DNA from: Agromyces ramosus
Lineage (GTDB): Bacteria; Actinomycetota; Actinomycetes; Actinomycetales; Microbacteriaceae
NCBI RefSeq assembly: GCF_030817175.1
Contig: NZ_JAUSYY010000001.1
Location: 1,798,001 to 1,862,000, forward strand
Length of the DNA: 64,000 nucleotides
Direction of reading: 5' to 3'
The translations under genes were made by a program, and so were the position numbers. Position 1 is the first letter of the stretch; every line of letters starts with the position of its first letter. Under the pieces are notes generated by a model. That model was not told the origin of the DNA and searched no databases. It worked only from the letters and a program-made list of their open reading frames with translations. This document shows positions 24,942 to 34,229 of the stretch, piece by piece.

Positions 24942-26102
24942 TCAGCCGCGCACGAACTCCCGCACGACGGCCTCGTCGACCGTGACCCCGAGGCCCGGAC
25001 CGCTCGGCACCACGAACCCGCCGTCGGGCCGCACCTCGAGCGGTGTCGTGAGGATGCGGTTCGCGACGGGCAGCGTTAACGGCTGGTACTCGAACGCGAG
25101 CAGCGAGGGGGAGCTCGCGGCGACGTGCACGCCCGCGGCCATCGCGATGCCGAACGCCGCCGAGTGGTGCGGTGCGACCTGGGCGTGGAACGCGTCGGCG
25201 AGGGCGGCGATGGCGAGCCCCTCGGTGATGCCGGTGCGGCCGATGTCGGGCTGCGTCACGGATACGGCCCGCCGCGCCAGCCAGTCGGCGAACTCGAAGC
25301 GGCTGCGCATCGCCTCGCCGACCGCGACCGGCGTGTCGATCGCGGCGGCGAGGTCGTGGTGCCCCCCGACGTCTTCGGGCGCGAGCGGCGCCTCGAAGAA
25401 CCAGGCGCGTCGCTCGTCGAGCTCGCGGCCCAGTGTCTTGGCCTGGCCGAGCCGATAGGTCCAGTGCGCGTCGAGCGCGAGGTCGAGGTCGGGATGCACG
25501 GCGGCGATCGCGTCGAAGGTCGCGAGGTCGGTCGCGACATCCGTGCCCAGGTGCAGCTTGATGCGCCGCACGCCGGCTTCGACGAGCTCGGCGGCGCGCT
25601 CGGCACGCTCGGCGTCATCGGCCCCGCGGATGCCCGAGACGTAGGCGGGGAGCACCTCTGCGTAGCGTCCGCCGGCGAGCTCGGACACCGAGAGGCCGGT
25701 GGTGTGCCCCCAGAGGTCCCAGAGTGCGATGTCGACGGCGGCCATCGCGTCGGCCTGGTGACCGGTGAGGTGCCCGCGTTCACGCATCGACTCCGACATC
25801 CGGTGCCAGAGCGTGCGAACCGACCTGGGATCCTCGCCGACGATGAGCGGGGTCAGCAGACGGTCGACGATCGCGGCGGCGACCTCTGGGGCGACCGGCG
25901 CGAGCGCCTCGCCCCAGCCGACGACCCCGTCATCGGTCTCGACCTTCACGATGAGCGTCTCGTAGCCGGGGGAGTACAGGCTCCGCCACGGCGGCTTCAC
26001 CATGTACCCGCGGTGCTCCACGGCGGATTCACCCGCGTAGGAGTTGTCGGCGTCCTCCTTACTCAGGAACAGCGGGAAGGTCTGGACGCGCGCGATTCTC
26101 AC
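24942..26102 (-). CDS. Mandelate racemase / muconate-lactonizing enzyme family protein, probable sugar-acid dehydratase
   Basis: A 386-residue enolase-superfamily member. The capping domain ends near residue 130 with VDIALWDLWGHTTG; the barrel then shows RRIKLHLG (catalytic Lys on strand 2), LDAHWTY (metal Asp), FFEAPLAPED and AVGEAM (metal Glu), PDIGRTGIT (Asp of the His-Asp dyad) and APHHS (catalytic His). This set fits acid-sugar dehydratases or cycloisomerases acting on aldonic acids. It follows the IclR gene by 55 bases on the same strand. With the DapA-type aldolase at 34946 it could form a non-phosphorylated sugar-acid route (inferred). Confidence 0.87.
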   Translation of the reverse strand: MRIARVQTFPLFLSKEDADNSYAGESAVEHRGYMVKPPWRSLYSPGYETLIVKVETDDGVVGWGEALAPVAPEVAAAIVDRLLTPLIVGEDPRSVRTLWHRMSESMRERGHLTGHQADAMAAVDIALWDLWGHTTGLSVSELAGGRYAEVLPAYVSGIRGADDAERAERAAELVEAGVRRIKLHLGTDVATDLATFDAIAAVHPDLDLALDAHWTYRLGQAKTLGRELDERRAWFFEAPLAPEDVGGHHDLAAAIDTPVAVGEAMRSRFEFADWLARRAVSVTQPDIGRTGITEGLAIAALADAFHAQVAPHHSAAFGIAMAAGVHVAASSPSLLAFEYQPLTLPVANRILTTPLEVRPDGGFVVPSGPGLGVTVDEAVVREFVRG

Positions 26103-26157
26103 AGGGGTCTCCAGTGACTGGTCGAGAGCAGAACCGCGACGGATGCCGCGGCAGGGG

Positions 26158-26961
26158 TCAGAGCGCGGCGAAGGCCGACGCGCTGTGCGACGGGCTGTAC
26201 CCGAGCGAGACCGAGATCTCGTCGGCGGCCTCGATGACCTGGAGCGCGAGCTCCTGGTGCGGGGCCTGCAGGTCGAGCACGGAGAGCGGCCCGCTCGCCG
26301 AGAGGCCCGCGACGATGTCGCCGCCGCGGTTGCGGATGGGCGCGGCGATGCAGGCGCGTCCGAAGGCGAGCTCTTCGATCTCGGTCGCGTACCCGCGGCT
26401 CCGGGTCTCCTCGAGGGCGACCTCCATGGCGTCGCGGTCGACGATGGTGTGCGGGGTGAACCGCTGCGGGGCGTTGGCGAAGTACTCGTCGATGCGTTCT
26501 GACGGCATGCCCGACAGCAGGGCCTTGCCGAGCCCGGTCGCGTGCAGTGGGCCCGACCGGCCGGCCATCGAGAACGACTTCGGTGCGAGCGGTCCCTCGA
26601 AGTTGCAGAGGTAATAAAGGGTGAAGCCGCTGAGCTCGGCGACGTTCACGCCGATGCCGAGCTTCTGGGCGAGATTCTGGGCGATCTGGCGAGAGGCCCG
26701 GAAGGTGGGGGAGCCGTTGAGCGCGATGGTGCCGAGCGAGACGGCGGCCGGGCCGAGGCGGTAGAGGCCCGTGCGCTCGTCTTGGATGACGAACTTCATG
26801 CGGTCGAGCGCCGACATCATGCGCGACACCGTCGACTGGCCGAGCCCGGTCAGCGTGCACAGCTCCGAGACCCGCAGCTCACCGGACTCCTCGGTGAAGC
26901 ACGCGAGGAGCGACATCGCCCGCTCGACCGTCTGGGTTCCCCCGACCGATTCCGATGCCAT
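26158..26961 (-). CDS. IclR-family transcriptional regulator
   Basis: A 267-residue regulator. Residues about 8-70 are the IclR winged helix (TVERAMSLLACFTEESGELRVSEL ... STVSRMMSALDRMKFV, quoted in parts) and the rest the ligand-binding domain with ATGLGKALLSGMP and GRACIAAPIRNRGG. AGAAGGAG lies seven bases before the ATG at 26961. It is divergent from an ABC importer operon and directly upstream of an enolase-type dehydratase gene. A palindrome in the shared promoter region is its probable binding site. The effector is likely the imported sugar or its acid (inferred). Confidence 0.93.
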   Translation of the reverse strand: MASESVGGTQTVERAMSLLACFTEESGELRVSELCTLTGLGQSTVSRMMSALDRMKFVIQDERTGLYRLGPAAVSLGTIALNGSPTFRASRQIAQNLAQKLGIGVNVAELSGFTLYYLCNFEGPLAPKSFSMAGRSGPLHATGLGKALLSGMPSERIDEYFANAPQRFTPHTIVDRDAMEVALEETRSRGYATEIEELAFGRACIAAPIRNRGGDIVAGLSASGPLSVLDLQAPHQELALQVIEAADEISVSLGYSPSHSASAFAAL

Positions 26962-27083
26962 CTGGTGCTCCTTCTGCGTGCTGCCGCCGCGTTGCGCGGC
27001 AGGGTGGTCGTCGTCGCCCACTGCCGTCATCCTAATGAGGCGATTGCACACCGGCAACACAAATATGGGTGAGTTATGCATTT

Positions 27084-27102
27084 TGTGGATTTCGAATCCG
27101 CA
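27084..27102. promoter_or_regulatory. Probable IclR operator between iclR and the ABC importer
   Basis: TGTGGATT-TCG-AATCCGCA is a 19-bp inverted repeat with one mismatch in eight base pairs per arm. It sits about 120 bases from the IclR start and 90 bases from the permease start, in an AT-rich part of a 230-base divergent promoter region. No other gene or repeat is seen in that region. Confidence 0.55.
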
Positions 27103-27191
27103 TTGTGGTTTACTCGTGGCACGTCAGCGTTGACGACTGTTACGACGACGTACGGTGCCCTCGGGCTGACACGACTCGGGAAGTGAACGCA

Positions 27192-28139
27192 ATGCAGCAA
27201 GCCATCCTCGACCGGCCCCCGGCCTCGCCCCCGGTCGAGCCCGACCCGCCACGGCGATCGGGGCGTCGATCGACGCTCGGCGCGAAGGATCGCACCTTCG
27301 GTTTCATGATCGCACTCCCAGCGATCCTGCTCTTCCTCGTGATCGCGATCTTCCCGCTCGTCTCGAGCATCGGCACGAGCCTCTACGACCAGTCGCTCCT
27401 GCGACCCGAGCGGACCTTCGTCGGATTCGAGAACTACCTCGACGTGTGGGACGAATTCGTCGCCCGCGTCGGCACCACCCTCACCTTCGCGACGCTCGCG
27501 ACGATCTTCCCGGTCGTGCTCGGGGTGAGCCTCGCGATCCTGCTCAACGCGCGCATTCGCGGCCGCAACCTCCTCCGCGGCGCCCTGATGCTGCCGTGGC
27601 TGCTGCCGGGTGTCGTGGTGTCGTTCCTCTGGGCGTGGATCTTCAACGACAGCTACGGCGTGCTGAACCACCTGCTGACCATGGTGGGCCTACCGGAAGT
27701 CAGCATGCTCGGCAATCCGACCGGTGCGATGGCCGCCGTCGTGATCGCGAAGACCTGGAACTCGTTCCCCTGGATCATGGTCGTCGCGCTCGCGGTGCTG
27801 CAGACGCTGCCGGCCGAGCAGATCGAAGCGGCCACGATCGACGGCGCGACGCGCTCGCAGCGGTTCCGCTACATCTCACTGCCGCACATCGTCGGCCCGG
27901 TCGCCCTCGTCGCGGTGCTCGAGTTCATCTACAACTTCGGCAACTTCGACACGATCTTCGTGATGACCGGAGGAGGGCCGGGCGACTCGACGACGACCCT
28001 GGCCGTGAGCCTCTACCAGCTCGCGTTCGGCAGCTACGAGCTCGGCAAGGCCTCCGCCATGGGTGTGCTCTGGCTCATCCTGCTCGCGATCATCTCGAGC
28101 GCCTACCTGCTCCTCAACCGACGACTGGAGAAGCGATGA
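27192..28139 (+). CDS. Sugar ABC transporter permease (MalF type, CUT1)
   Basis: A 315-residue membrane protein with six helices after a Pro/Arg-rich cytoplasmic N-terminus. The EAA loop appears as IEAATIDGATRSQRFRYISLP. TGGGPGDSTTTL is the conserved segment after helix five. The ATG at 27192 is chosen for GGGAAG upstream; a GTG nine bases earlier is possible. The next permease overlaps by four bases. It is the first gene of the divergent importer operon regulated with iclR. Confidence 0.92.
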   Translation: MQQAILDRPPASPPVEPDPPRRSGRRSTLGAKDRTFGFMIALPAILLFLVIAIFPLVSSIGTSLYDQSLLRPERTFVGFENYLDVWDEFVARVGTTLTFATLATIFPVVLGVSLAILLNARIRGRNLLRGALMLPWLLPGVVVSFLWAWIFNDSYGVLNHLLTMVGLPEVSMLGNPTGAMAAVVIAKTWNSFPWIMVVALAVLQTLPAEQIEAATIDGATRSQRFRYISLPHIVGPVALVAVLEFIYNFGNFDTIFVMTGGGPGDSTTTLAVSLYQLAFGSYELGKASAMGVLWLILLAIISSAYLLLNRRLEKR

Positions 28140-28993
28140 GCCGCGGCCGCGACATCGGCGAGGCGATCGTCCGCCCGCGCCTGACCATCCCCGGGCGCAT
28201 CACGCTCACGCTGCTCGCGCTCTTCGGCCTGCTCCCCGTGTACTGGCTCACCGCGACCGCGTTCATGAAGAAGGAGGACGTGTTCGCGGTCGACCGCCCC
28301 CTCTTCCCGGTCGACCCCACCCTCGAGAACATCACGGGCTTCTTCCAGAACCCGCTGCTGCTGCAGAACCTCGCGAACAGCGTCATCGTGTCGACCGGCA
28401 CGGCAGTGCTCGCGGTGATCGTGGGCTCGCTCATGGCGTACTCGCTCTCGAAGTTCCGCTACCGCGGGCGCAGCCCGATCATGTTCATGTTCCTCATCGG
28501 ACAGCTGATCCCGGGCGCGCTCCTGCTCATCTCGCTCTACCTGATGCTGAGCTCGGCCGGCCTCCTCTACACCTACACCGGGTTGATCATCTCGTTCACG
28601 ACCTTCACGCTGCCGCTCACGGTGTTCCTCCTGAAGGGCATCATCGACGGGCTGCCCGACGACATCCTCGAGGCGGCGAAGGTCGACGGTCTCTCGCGGC
28701 TGAAGACGATGTTCCAGATCGTGTTCCCGCTCATCGTGCCCGGGCTCATCACGGCCGCCATGTTCGCCTTCATGCGCGGCTGGAGCGACCTCCTCTTCGC
28801 GCTCACGCTCGCCGGACCCGCCAAGCAGACCCTGCCCGCCGGCCTCACCCAGGCCTTCATCCACGAGGGCACCGCCGACTGGCCGGCGCTCATGGCGGCC
28901 TCGCTCATCACGTCGCTGCCGCTCGCGATCATCTTCATCCTCCTCCAGCGCTACTTCGTCTCCGGCCTCGCGTCGGGGGCGGTCAAGGGATAG
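28136..28993 (+). CDS. Carbohydrate ABC transporter permease (MalG type, CUT1)
   Basis: A 285-residue permease with six predicted helices and the EAA loop LEAAKVDGLSRLKTMFQIVFP. The ATG overlaps the upstream permease stop (ATGA). KNPVF-like and NSVIVSTGTAVLAVIVG segments are typical of MalG partners. It pairs with the preceding permease and the downstream lipoprotein to import an unidentified sugar. No ATPase gene is in the operon. Confidence 0.93.
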   Translation: MSRGRDIGEAIVRPRLTIPGRITLTLLALFGLLPVYWLTATAFMKKEDVFAVDRPLFPVDPTLENITGFFQNPLLLQNLANSVIVSTGTAVLAVIVGSLMAYSLSKFRYRGRSPIMFMFLIGQLIPGALLLISLYLMLSSAGLLYTYTGLIISFTTFTLPLTVFLLKGIIDGLPDDILEAAKVDGLSRLKTMFQIVFPLIVPGLITAAMFAFMRGWSDLLFALTLAGPAKQTLPAGLTQAFIHEGTADWPALMAASLITSLPLAIIFILLQRYFVSGLASGAVKG

Positions 28994-29048
28994 CGCGACA
29001 GCTCCACCGAACCTCTCGAACCCAACGCCTCGACGAAGGAGCACTCCG

Positions 29049-30356
29049 ATGAACACCCCCTCCCCGCAGCTCAGCCGCCGTGCCTTCCTCGGCGGCGGCA
29101 CCGCCCTCGCCGCATTCGGTGCGCTCGCGCTCGCCGGCTGCGCCACCCCCGCTCCTCCCGGCGCCAGCGCGGGCGCGAACGGCGCCACCAAGGCGAAGAC
29201 GATCAACTTCTACGGCAACTCCCTCGGCGAAGACGCCCAGAAGGTGGCCTGGCAGGCCGTCGTCGACGGGTACTCCGAAGAGTCGGGCGTGCAGGTCGCC
29301 CCCGTCATCTACCCCTACGACCAGGCGGCGACCCAGCTCGCACTGACCGGTCGCTCCGGCAACCTCATGGGCGTCGGCCAGTCGGGCGGATGGCAGGTGC
29401 TCACGCCGATGGACGTGCTCGCCGACCTCAGCGAACTCGCCGAAGGGCTCGGCATCCCGCAGGGCGTGCTCGACTCCTACACGATGGACGGCAAGCTCCT
29501 CGTGCTTCCGCTCACGGCCGCCGGCATCGGCATCATCGCGAACGGCGAGATCGCGAAGAGCGTCGGCATCAAGTCGGGCATGACGGTCGAGCAGTTCGCG
29601 ACCGCCCTCGAGAAGATCAAGTCGCAGGATGCCTCGCTCATCCCCTACGCGGCCGTGACGAAGAACCCCGACCTGAAGGACGGCGCCCACTGGATGTGGG
29701 GCTTCGGCAGCGAGGTCGTGACCGACGACTTCGAGTGCACGATCGGCGACGCCGAGAGCGTCGAGGCGATCACCTGGTACAAGTCGCTGCAGGACGCCGG
29801 ACTCACCCAGGCGAACGTCGCACGCAGCGACGCGCGCATCCTCTTCGCGAGCGGCCGCACCGCGCTCTACGACGACGCGCCCCTCGCGTCGACCTTCGTG
29901 AAGACGAACGGCGCCGCCCAGAACGTCATCGACAACATCAACGCGATCGCGCGACCGACCGCCAACGGCAACCCTTCCTACAACCGGGCGTGGGGCGGCG
30001 GCCTGTTCGCGACGGCCGGCGAGGGAGAGCTCTCGAGCCGTGACTTCATCACGTACGCGGCCACGAACGTCGAGGCTGCCACGGCGCTCTACGAGCAATC
30101 GGCGGTCGCACCCGCGGCGAAGTCGGTCGCCGACCAGATCCCGGCGCTCGCCGCCGACACGTTCCAGACCGCGTTCCGCACCGAGGTGTCGGAGCACGCG
30201 CGGGGCGCCGCATGGGACCGAGTCCCCGTCACCGCGCAGATCGACACGGCGATCGGCGCGGGTGTCGCGAACATCCTCGCCGGCCAGGTCGACGTGCAAT
30301 CGGGCCTCAACTCGCTGAAGAAGGAAGTCCAGGACCTGCTGGACTCGAACTCGTAA
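29049..30356 (+). CDS. Extracellular solute-binding lipoprotein with Tat-type signal
   Basis: A 435-residue binding protein. SRRAFLGGG is a twin-arginine motif and LALAGC the lipobox, so Cys31 is the lipidated residue of a Tat-exported lipoprotein. The mature part resembles family 1 sugar-binding proteins (NGNPSYNRAWGGGLFATAG near the C-terminal third). GACGAAGGAG precedes the ATG. It follows the two permeases by 55 bases. Export in folded form is unusual compared with the Sec-type binding proteins of the other two importers in this window. Confidence 0.9.
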   Translation: MNTPSPQLSRRAFLGGGTALAAFGALALAGCATPAPPGASAGANGATKAKTINFYGNSLGEDAQKVAWQAVVDGYSEESGVQVAPVIYPYDQAATQLALTGRSGNLMGVGQSGGWQVLTPMDVLADLSELAEGLGIPQGVLDSYTMDGKLLVLPLTAAGIGIIANGEIAKSVGIKSGMTVEQFATALEKIKSQDASLIPYAAVTKNPDLKDGAHWMWGFGSEVVTDDFECTIGDAESVEAITWYKSLQDAGLTQANVARSDARILFASGRTALYDDAPLASTFVKTNGAAQNVIDNINAIARPTANGNPSYNRAWGGGLFATAGEGELSSRDFITYAATNVEAATALYEQSAVAPAAKSVADQIPALAADTFQTAFRTEVSEHARGAAWDRVPVTAQIDTAIGAGVANILAGQVDVQSGLNSLKKEVQDLLDSNS

Positions 30357-30370
30357 CGCCTCGGCGCCGA

Positions 30371-30395
30371 CCGCCCGGACGGGACAGCCGGGCGG
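30371..30395 (+). terminator. GC-rich hairpin between binding-protein and GH16 genes
   Basis: CCGCCCGG and CCGGGCGG are perfect 8-bp arms around a nine-base loop, with partial extension on both sides. No T-tract follows. It may reduce read-through into the glycanase gene or stabilise the binding-protein mRNA. Confidence 0.4.
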
Positions 30396-30447
30396 CCGGT
30401 GACCGGGGTGCCCTGAAGCATCCGCTGCACTGCAAGGAGGCAATGCC

Positions 30448-33105
30448 ATGGCACTGAATCGATCGCTCCAGCCCACCCGTTCGCTCCGTCTCGGCGCGGC
30501 CACCGTCTTCGTGGCGGTCGGCGCCATGACCCTCGCCGCACCGGGCGTCGGGCACGCAGAGCCGGCGGATGCCCCAGCAGCCGCGGCGGACTTCCCGTCG
30601 AACGTGCCACCCGGCTACGAGCTCGCGTGGGCGGAGGAGTTCGGCGGCGTGAACGCCGACGGCACGGGCCTCGACGAGAGCGAGTGGTTCTACCGCGAGG
30701 GCGAGAAGGCGGTCTGCTCGAACCAGCCCGACAACGTCAGCGTCGGCGACGGGCTGCTGCACATCGCGATCAGGGCCGAGCAGGCCGAGGGCGAGGACTA
30801 CACGTGCGGCGGCGTCGTCTCGAAGCGCTGGTTCGGCTACGGGTACTACGAGACCCGCGCGAAGCTCTGGGGTGACCAGGGCTTCCACTCCGCGTTCTGG
30901 ACGACCGGACTGTCGGCGTACATCCCCGACGTCCCCGACTACCGGGGACCGCACAACCGCATCAACGAGATCGACGGCTTCGAGGTCGACTCGCACGCTC
31001 CCGACAAGCTCGCCTACCACTCGCACTGGTTCGTGCCCGAGCACGTCGGCAACCAGGGCAGCCTCGTGACGCAGGCCGACTCGTCGGCCGAGTACCACAA
31101 CTACGGGTTCGAGTGGACGCCGACCGAGGTGCGCTTCTACACCGACGGCGTGCTCATGCGCACCCTGCCCAAGGCGGGGCCGCACGGCATCCAGAACATC
31201 TGGCTCACGACGCTCGGCTACACCTCGCCGGTCGACGAGACGAACCTGCCGGGCGAGACGACGTGGGACCACTTCCGCTACTTCGCCCCGATCGAGAGCG
31301 GTGCGGATGCCGCTGCCGCACAGGTCGTCGTCGACAACGGCGACCCCGGCTACGTCGAGCACGGCGCCTGGGCACCCGAGCTCACCGACGATCGGCGCGT
31401 GGCATTCGGCTTCCAGGACAAGGAGGTACGTCGCAGCGATGACCCCGGGGCCACCGCGAGCTGGAAGCCAAAGCTCAGGGCGGCGGGTTCGTACGAGGTG
31501 TACGTGTGGAACGCCAACGTGCTCCAGACCGGGCACTCGGCCGCACGCTACACGGTGCAGCACGACGGCGGGAGCACCGACGTCGTCATCGACCAGCGCA
31601 AGGCGGGGCAGCAGTGGGTGAGCCTCGGCGCGTTCGAGCTGACGCCGGACTCGGGCCAGCGGGTCACGATGGCCGGCGATGCCGCCGGCGCGGGCGTGCT
31701 GCGTGCCGACGCGGTGAAGTTCGTGCCAGCGATCGTCGTCGACAACGGCCAGCCGGGCTACACGGAGTCGGGTGCGTGGTCGGGTTCGGCGAGTATCACC
31801 GGCTGGCGCGGCGGTGACACGCGCTATGCGAGCGCGTCGAGCGCGAAGGCACGCTGGACCCCTGAGCTGACGGATGCCGGCACCTACGACGTCTACGCCT
31901 GGATCCCGCCGCGCGACGCGAACTCCGCCGCCGCGAGCTACACGGTCGTGTCGGCCGATGGCACCCACGAGGTGGCGGTCGACGCGTCGACGCCGACCGG
32001 CGAGTGGCTCCGCCTCGGCAACTTCGCGTTCGACGCCGGCACCGCCGGCCACGTCGAGCTCGGGAAGAAGTTCGGCGTGGTCGGCCTCCTGCGCGCCGAC
32101 GCGGTCAAGTTCATCGCCGCCGACGCCGAGGCGGGCGCGCCGTCGGTGCCCGAGGGCCTCGAGGTCGAGGTCGAGCGCACGCCGCCGACGGGCGACGCCT
32201 GGTTCACCGCCGAGTGGGAGCGGGTCGCCGATGCCGACGTCGTGGGCTACCACGTCTACCTCGATGGGCAGCGCCTGACGTGGCAGCCGGTGCAGCGCGA
32301 CACCTTCGACTTCCACGAGCTGCTCGGGGGTGAGACCTACGCGATCCAGGTGAGCGCCGTCGACCGGCTCGGCAACGAGTCGGCGCTCTCCTCGCCCGTC
32401 GACGCCGTGACCCCGGCCGACACCCGGGCGCCGCGGGCGCCGACCGGCCTGGTCGGCGAGGCCGCCAACGGTGAGGCGGTGCTCTACTGGGACCAGAGTC
32501 CCGAGCTCGACCTCGGCGGCTACAACGTCTACGCCGACGGCCGGCTGATCACGCCCGAGCCCTTCGGCAACACGAACGACCGGCACAACCGCGACCTCGG
32601 CTTCGAGGTGCCCGGGCTCGAGAACGGGGTGGCGCACACGCTCGAGGTCGCCGCGGTGGACTTCGTGGGCAACGAGTCCGATCGCTCGGCGGTGAGCGTG
32701 ACGCCGCTGCCGATGTCGATCATCGGCGTCGAGGATGCCGGCTACACCGAGGTGGGCGCCTGGGCGCCCTCGAGCGTGGCCGGCTGGCTCGCGACGAAGA
32801 CGCGCACGAGCAATCTCCGGGCCGCGAGCGCGGAGTGGCGCCCCGACCTTGCGACGGCGGGGACGTACGACGTGTACGCGTGGGTCCCGAACAACGCGAA
32901 CTCCACGCCGGTGGCGCGCTATACGATCGCCTCGGCGAGCGGCACGACGGTCACCGAGCTCGACCAGCGCAGCGGCGGATCGAAGTGGGTGCTCCTCGGC
33001 ACGGCGCAGTTCGACGCGGGTACCGCGGGCGCCGTCACCATCACGAACGGAGCGAGCGGATACCTCCGCACGAATGCGGTGAAGTTCGTGCCGACGGGCG
33101 GCTGA
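30448..33105 (+). CDS. Secreted modular glycoside hydrolase family 16 enzyme with golvesin-like and FN3 domains
   Basis: An 885-residue exported protein. Residues 1-38 form a Sec signal ending in GHA. Residues about 50-285 are a GH16 beta-jelly roll with the catalytic EIDGFE (Glu nucleophile, Asp, Glu acid/base) after HNRIN. Then come a golvesin/Xly-type domain (about 292-430, VVDNGDPGYVEHGAW), a second (430-567, VVDNGQPGYTESGAW), two FN3 domains (563-660, 660-757) and a third golvesin-like domain (758-885). There is no cell-wall anchor. GH16 cuts beta-1,3/1,4-glucans or galactans; the substrate is not clear. AAGGAGG lies seven bases before the ATG. It follows the ABC importer and probably supplies its oligosaccharides. 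Confidence 0.88.
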   Translation: MALNRSLQPTRSLRLGAATVFVAVGAMTLAAPGVGHAEPADAPAAAADFPSNVPPGYELAWAEEFGGVNADGTGLDESEWFYREGEKAVCSNQPDNVSVGDGLLHIAIRAEQAEGEDYTCGGVVSKRWFGYGYYETRAKLWGDQGFHSAFWTTGLSAYIPDVPDYRGPHNRINEIDGFEVDSHAPDKLAYHSHWFVPEHVGNQGSLVTQADSSAEYHNYGFEWTPTEVRFYTDGVLMRTLPKAGPHGIQNIWLTTLGYTSPVDETNLPGETTWDHFRYFAPIESGADAAAAQVVVDNGDPGYVEHGAWAPELTDDRRVAFGFQDKEVRRSDDPGATASWKPKLRAAGSYEVYVWNANVLQTGHSAARYTVQHDGGSTDVVIDQRKAGQQWVSLGAFELTPDSGQRVTMAGDAAGAGVLRADAVKFVPAIVVDNGQPGYTESGAWSGSASITGWRGGDTRYASASSAKARWTPELTDAGTYDVYAWIPPRDANSAAASYTVVSADGTHEVAVDASTPTGEWLRLGNFAFDAGTAGHVELGKKFGVVGLLRADAVKFIAADAEAGAPSVPEGLEVEVERTPPTGDAWFTAEWERVADADVVGYHVYLDGQRLTWQPVQRDTFDFHELLGGETYAIQVSAVDRLGNESALSSPVDAVTPADTRAPRAPTGLVGEAANGEAVLYWDQSPELDLGGYNVYADGRLITPEPFGNTNDRHNRDLGFEVPGLENGVAHTLEVAAVDFVGNESDRSAVSVTPLPMSIIGVEDAGYTEVGAWAPSSVAGWLATKTRTSNLRAASAEWRPDLATAGTYDVYAWVPNNANSTPVARYTIASASGTTVTELDQRSGGSKWVLLGTAQFDAGTAGAVTITNGASGYLRTNAVKFVPTGG

Positions 33106-33251
33106 CGGCCACCAGGGTGAACCTCCGGGAGCATGCCGCTTCGCACGACTGCGGCGTATGTCCCGATCCCTTCCCGCCCGGAATCGAGATGGCGGCGGGG
33201 AGACTGGCGTGCAATCCCGTTGACGCCGAAACTGATGTGTGACAAGGATGC

Positions 33252-33683
33252 ATGATGGTCGTATCGGATTCCCGTGCTGAGTTGGCCCAGGCACGCTTGA
33301 GTGGTTCCAAGATCGCCGTGTCGTTGGTACTCGGTGTCGTCACGGGCGTCGTTGTCTACTACGTCATCGCGGTGGTCGCGACGGCGCAAGCCCCTGGGAA
33401 CTTCACGGTCAATCCTCTGACCCTGGCGTTGATCGCCCTCGTCGGCGCCCTCGTGGTCGCCATTGCGTGGCGCTGGCCCGTAGTAGGCCTGACGGCCGGC
33501 GTTGTCATCGTCCTCGTGGTCGCCGCCGTTGTGGCAGCACGAATCGGATCGTCGGGGTTGGGTTCGGATTGGCTGAATCCGTTCAATGCGGTGGCCTTCG
33601 GCGCAGCGAGCGGCTACCCGGTACTCGTCGGCGCCGTGATGGCCAGCGTGTCCGCGTTGAGACTGCGCTCCCGACCCGCGTAA
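33252..33683 (+). CDS. Small integral membrane protein of unknown function
   Basis: A 143-residue protein with four hydrophobic stretches (about 20-44, 56-72, 77-96 and 112-134), including KIAVSLVLGVVTGVVVYYVI. The ATG at 33252 has AAGGATG just before it; a second ATG follows at once. No catalytic motif is seen. It is followed by a strong intrinsic terminator, so it is transcribed alone. Codon use is slightly less GC-biased than its neighbours, and it borders an insertion-sequence remnant, so recent arrival is possible. Confidence 0.7.
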   Translation: MMVVSDSRAELAQARLSGSKIAVSLVLGVVTGVVVYYVIAVVATAQAPGNFTVNPLTLALIALVGALVVAIAWRWPVVGLTAGVVIVLVVAAVVAARIGSSGLGSDWLNPFNAVAFGAASGYPVLVGAVMASVSALRLRSRPA

Positions 33684-33708
33684 CACCGAGCCACAGATCC
33701 TCAACATG

Positions 33709-33746
33709 GCCCCCGGTCGCCATGGGCGACCGGGGGCTACCATTTT
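33709..33746 (+). terminator. Intrinsic terminator after the small membrane protein
   Basis: GCCCCCGGTCGCC and GGCGACCGGGGGC are perfect 13-bp arms with a three-base loop, followed by TACCATTTT. This is the only classical stem plus T-run found in the window. It begins 25 bases after the stop at 33683. Confidence 0.85.
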
Positions 33747-33755
33747 GCCGTCGGC

Positions 33756-34107
33756 AGCGCCAAGGCCGGCGTGTGGGCCGAACGCCTCGAGCGGGTGCAA
33801 TCCCTCGCCGCGGCGACCGATGACTTGGCGTGGGTCGCTTCGATCGACTCGACGATCGTGCCACGATCCCCGAACGCGCCGACCAGATCGCCCACCGCCG
33901 CAAGCGCCCGGGGCCGGCCCATCGATTTCGGTGACGAGCAACGCGAACGCTACCGAGGCCGCAACGTCGTCGAGCGCTGCTTCAACAGGCTCAAGCAGTG
34001 GCGCGGATCGCGATGCGCTCAGACAAGACCGCACGCAACGACCACTCCGCACTCTGCCTCGCCGCCGCCCTCCACTGGGTACAGACAGGGTTAGCAACAC
34101 GCCCTAG
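33756..34107 (+). pseudogene. Decayed IS5-type transposase fragment with internal deletion and frameshifts
   Basis: Pieces of one transposase are readable in changing frames. VWAERLERVQSL and ASIDSTIV (first DDE Asp region) stand at about 33771-33860. They are joined directly to TIPERADQIAHRRKRPG in another frame, so about 100 residues including the central DDE part are missing. One extra G near 33909 then restores GRPIDFGDEQRERYRGRNVVERCFNRLKQWRG (quoted in part), and one missing G near 34000 shifts to IAMRSDKTARNDHSALCLAAALHW. The order and motifs match IS5-family transposases. No terminal inverted repeats were found. The gene is dead. Confidence 0.85.
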
Positions 34108-34229
34108 TCCCGCGCGCCCTGCAGGAAGCCGGCGAAGTCGACGTGAGCTGGCCGACCTCGCCGCCCCCGTCGCTGATGGGGCGGCCCCAGTGGCACAGCA
34201 CACCGTCGGCTGCCATGGACGCACGAGCC
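34108..34229. other. Unassigned 122-base stretch between the IS remnant and the SDR gene
   Basis: No intact gene is seen. On the minus strand a short frame starts at 34214 with MAADGVLCHWGRP and another ends DFAGFLQGARD at 34106, which together look like remains of a gene whose middle or end was lost when the insertion sequence arrived. Neither piece is long enough to assign. Confidence 0.3.
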
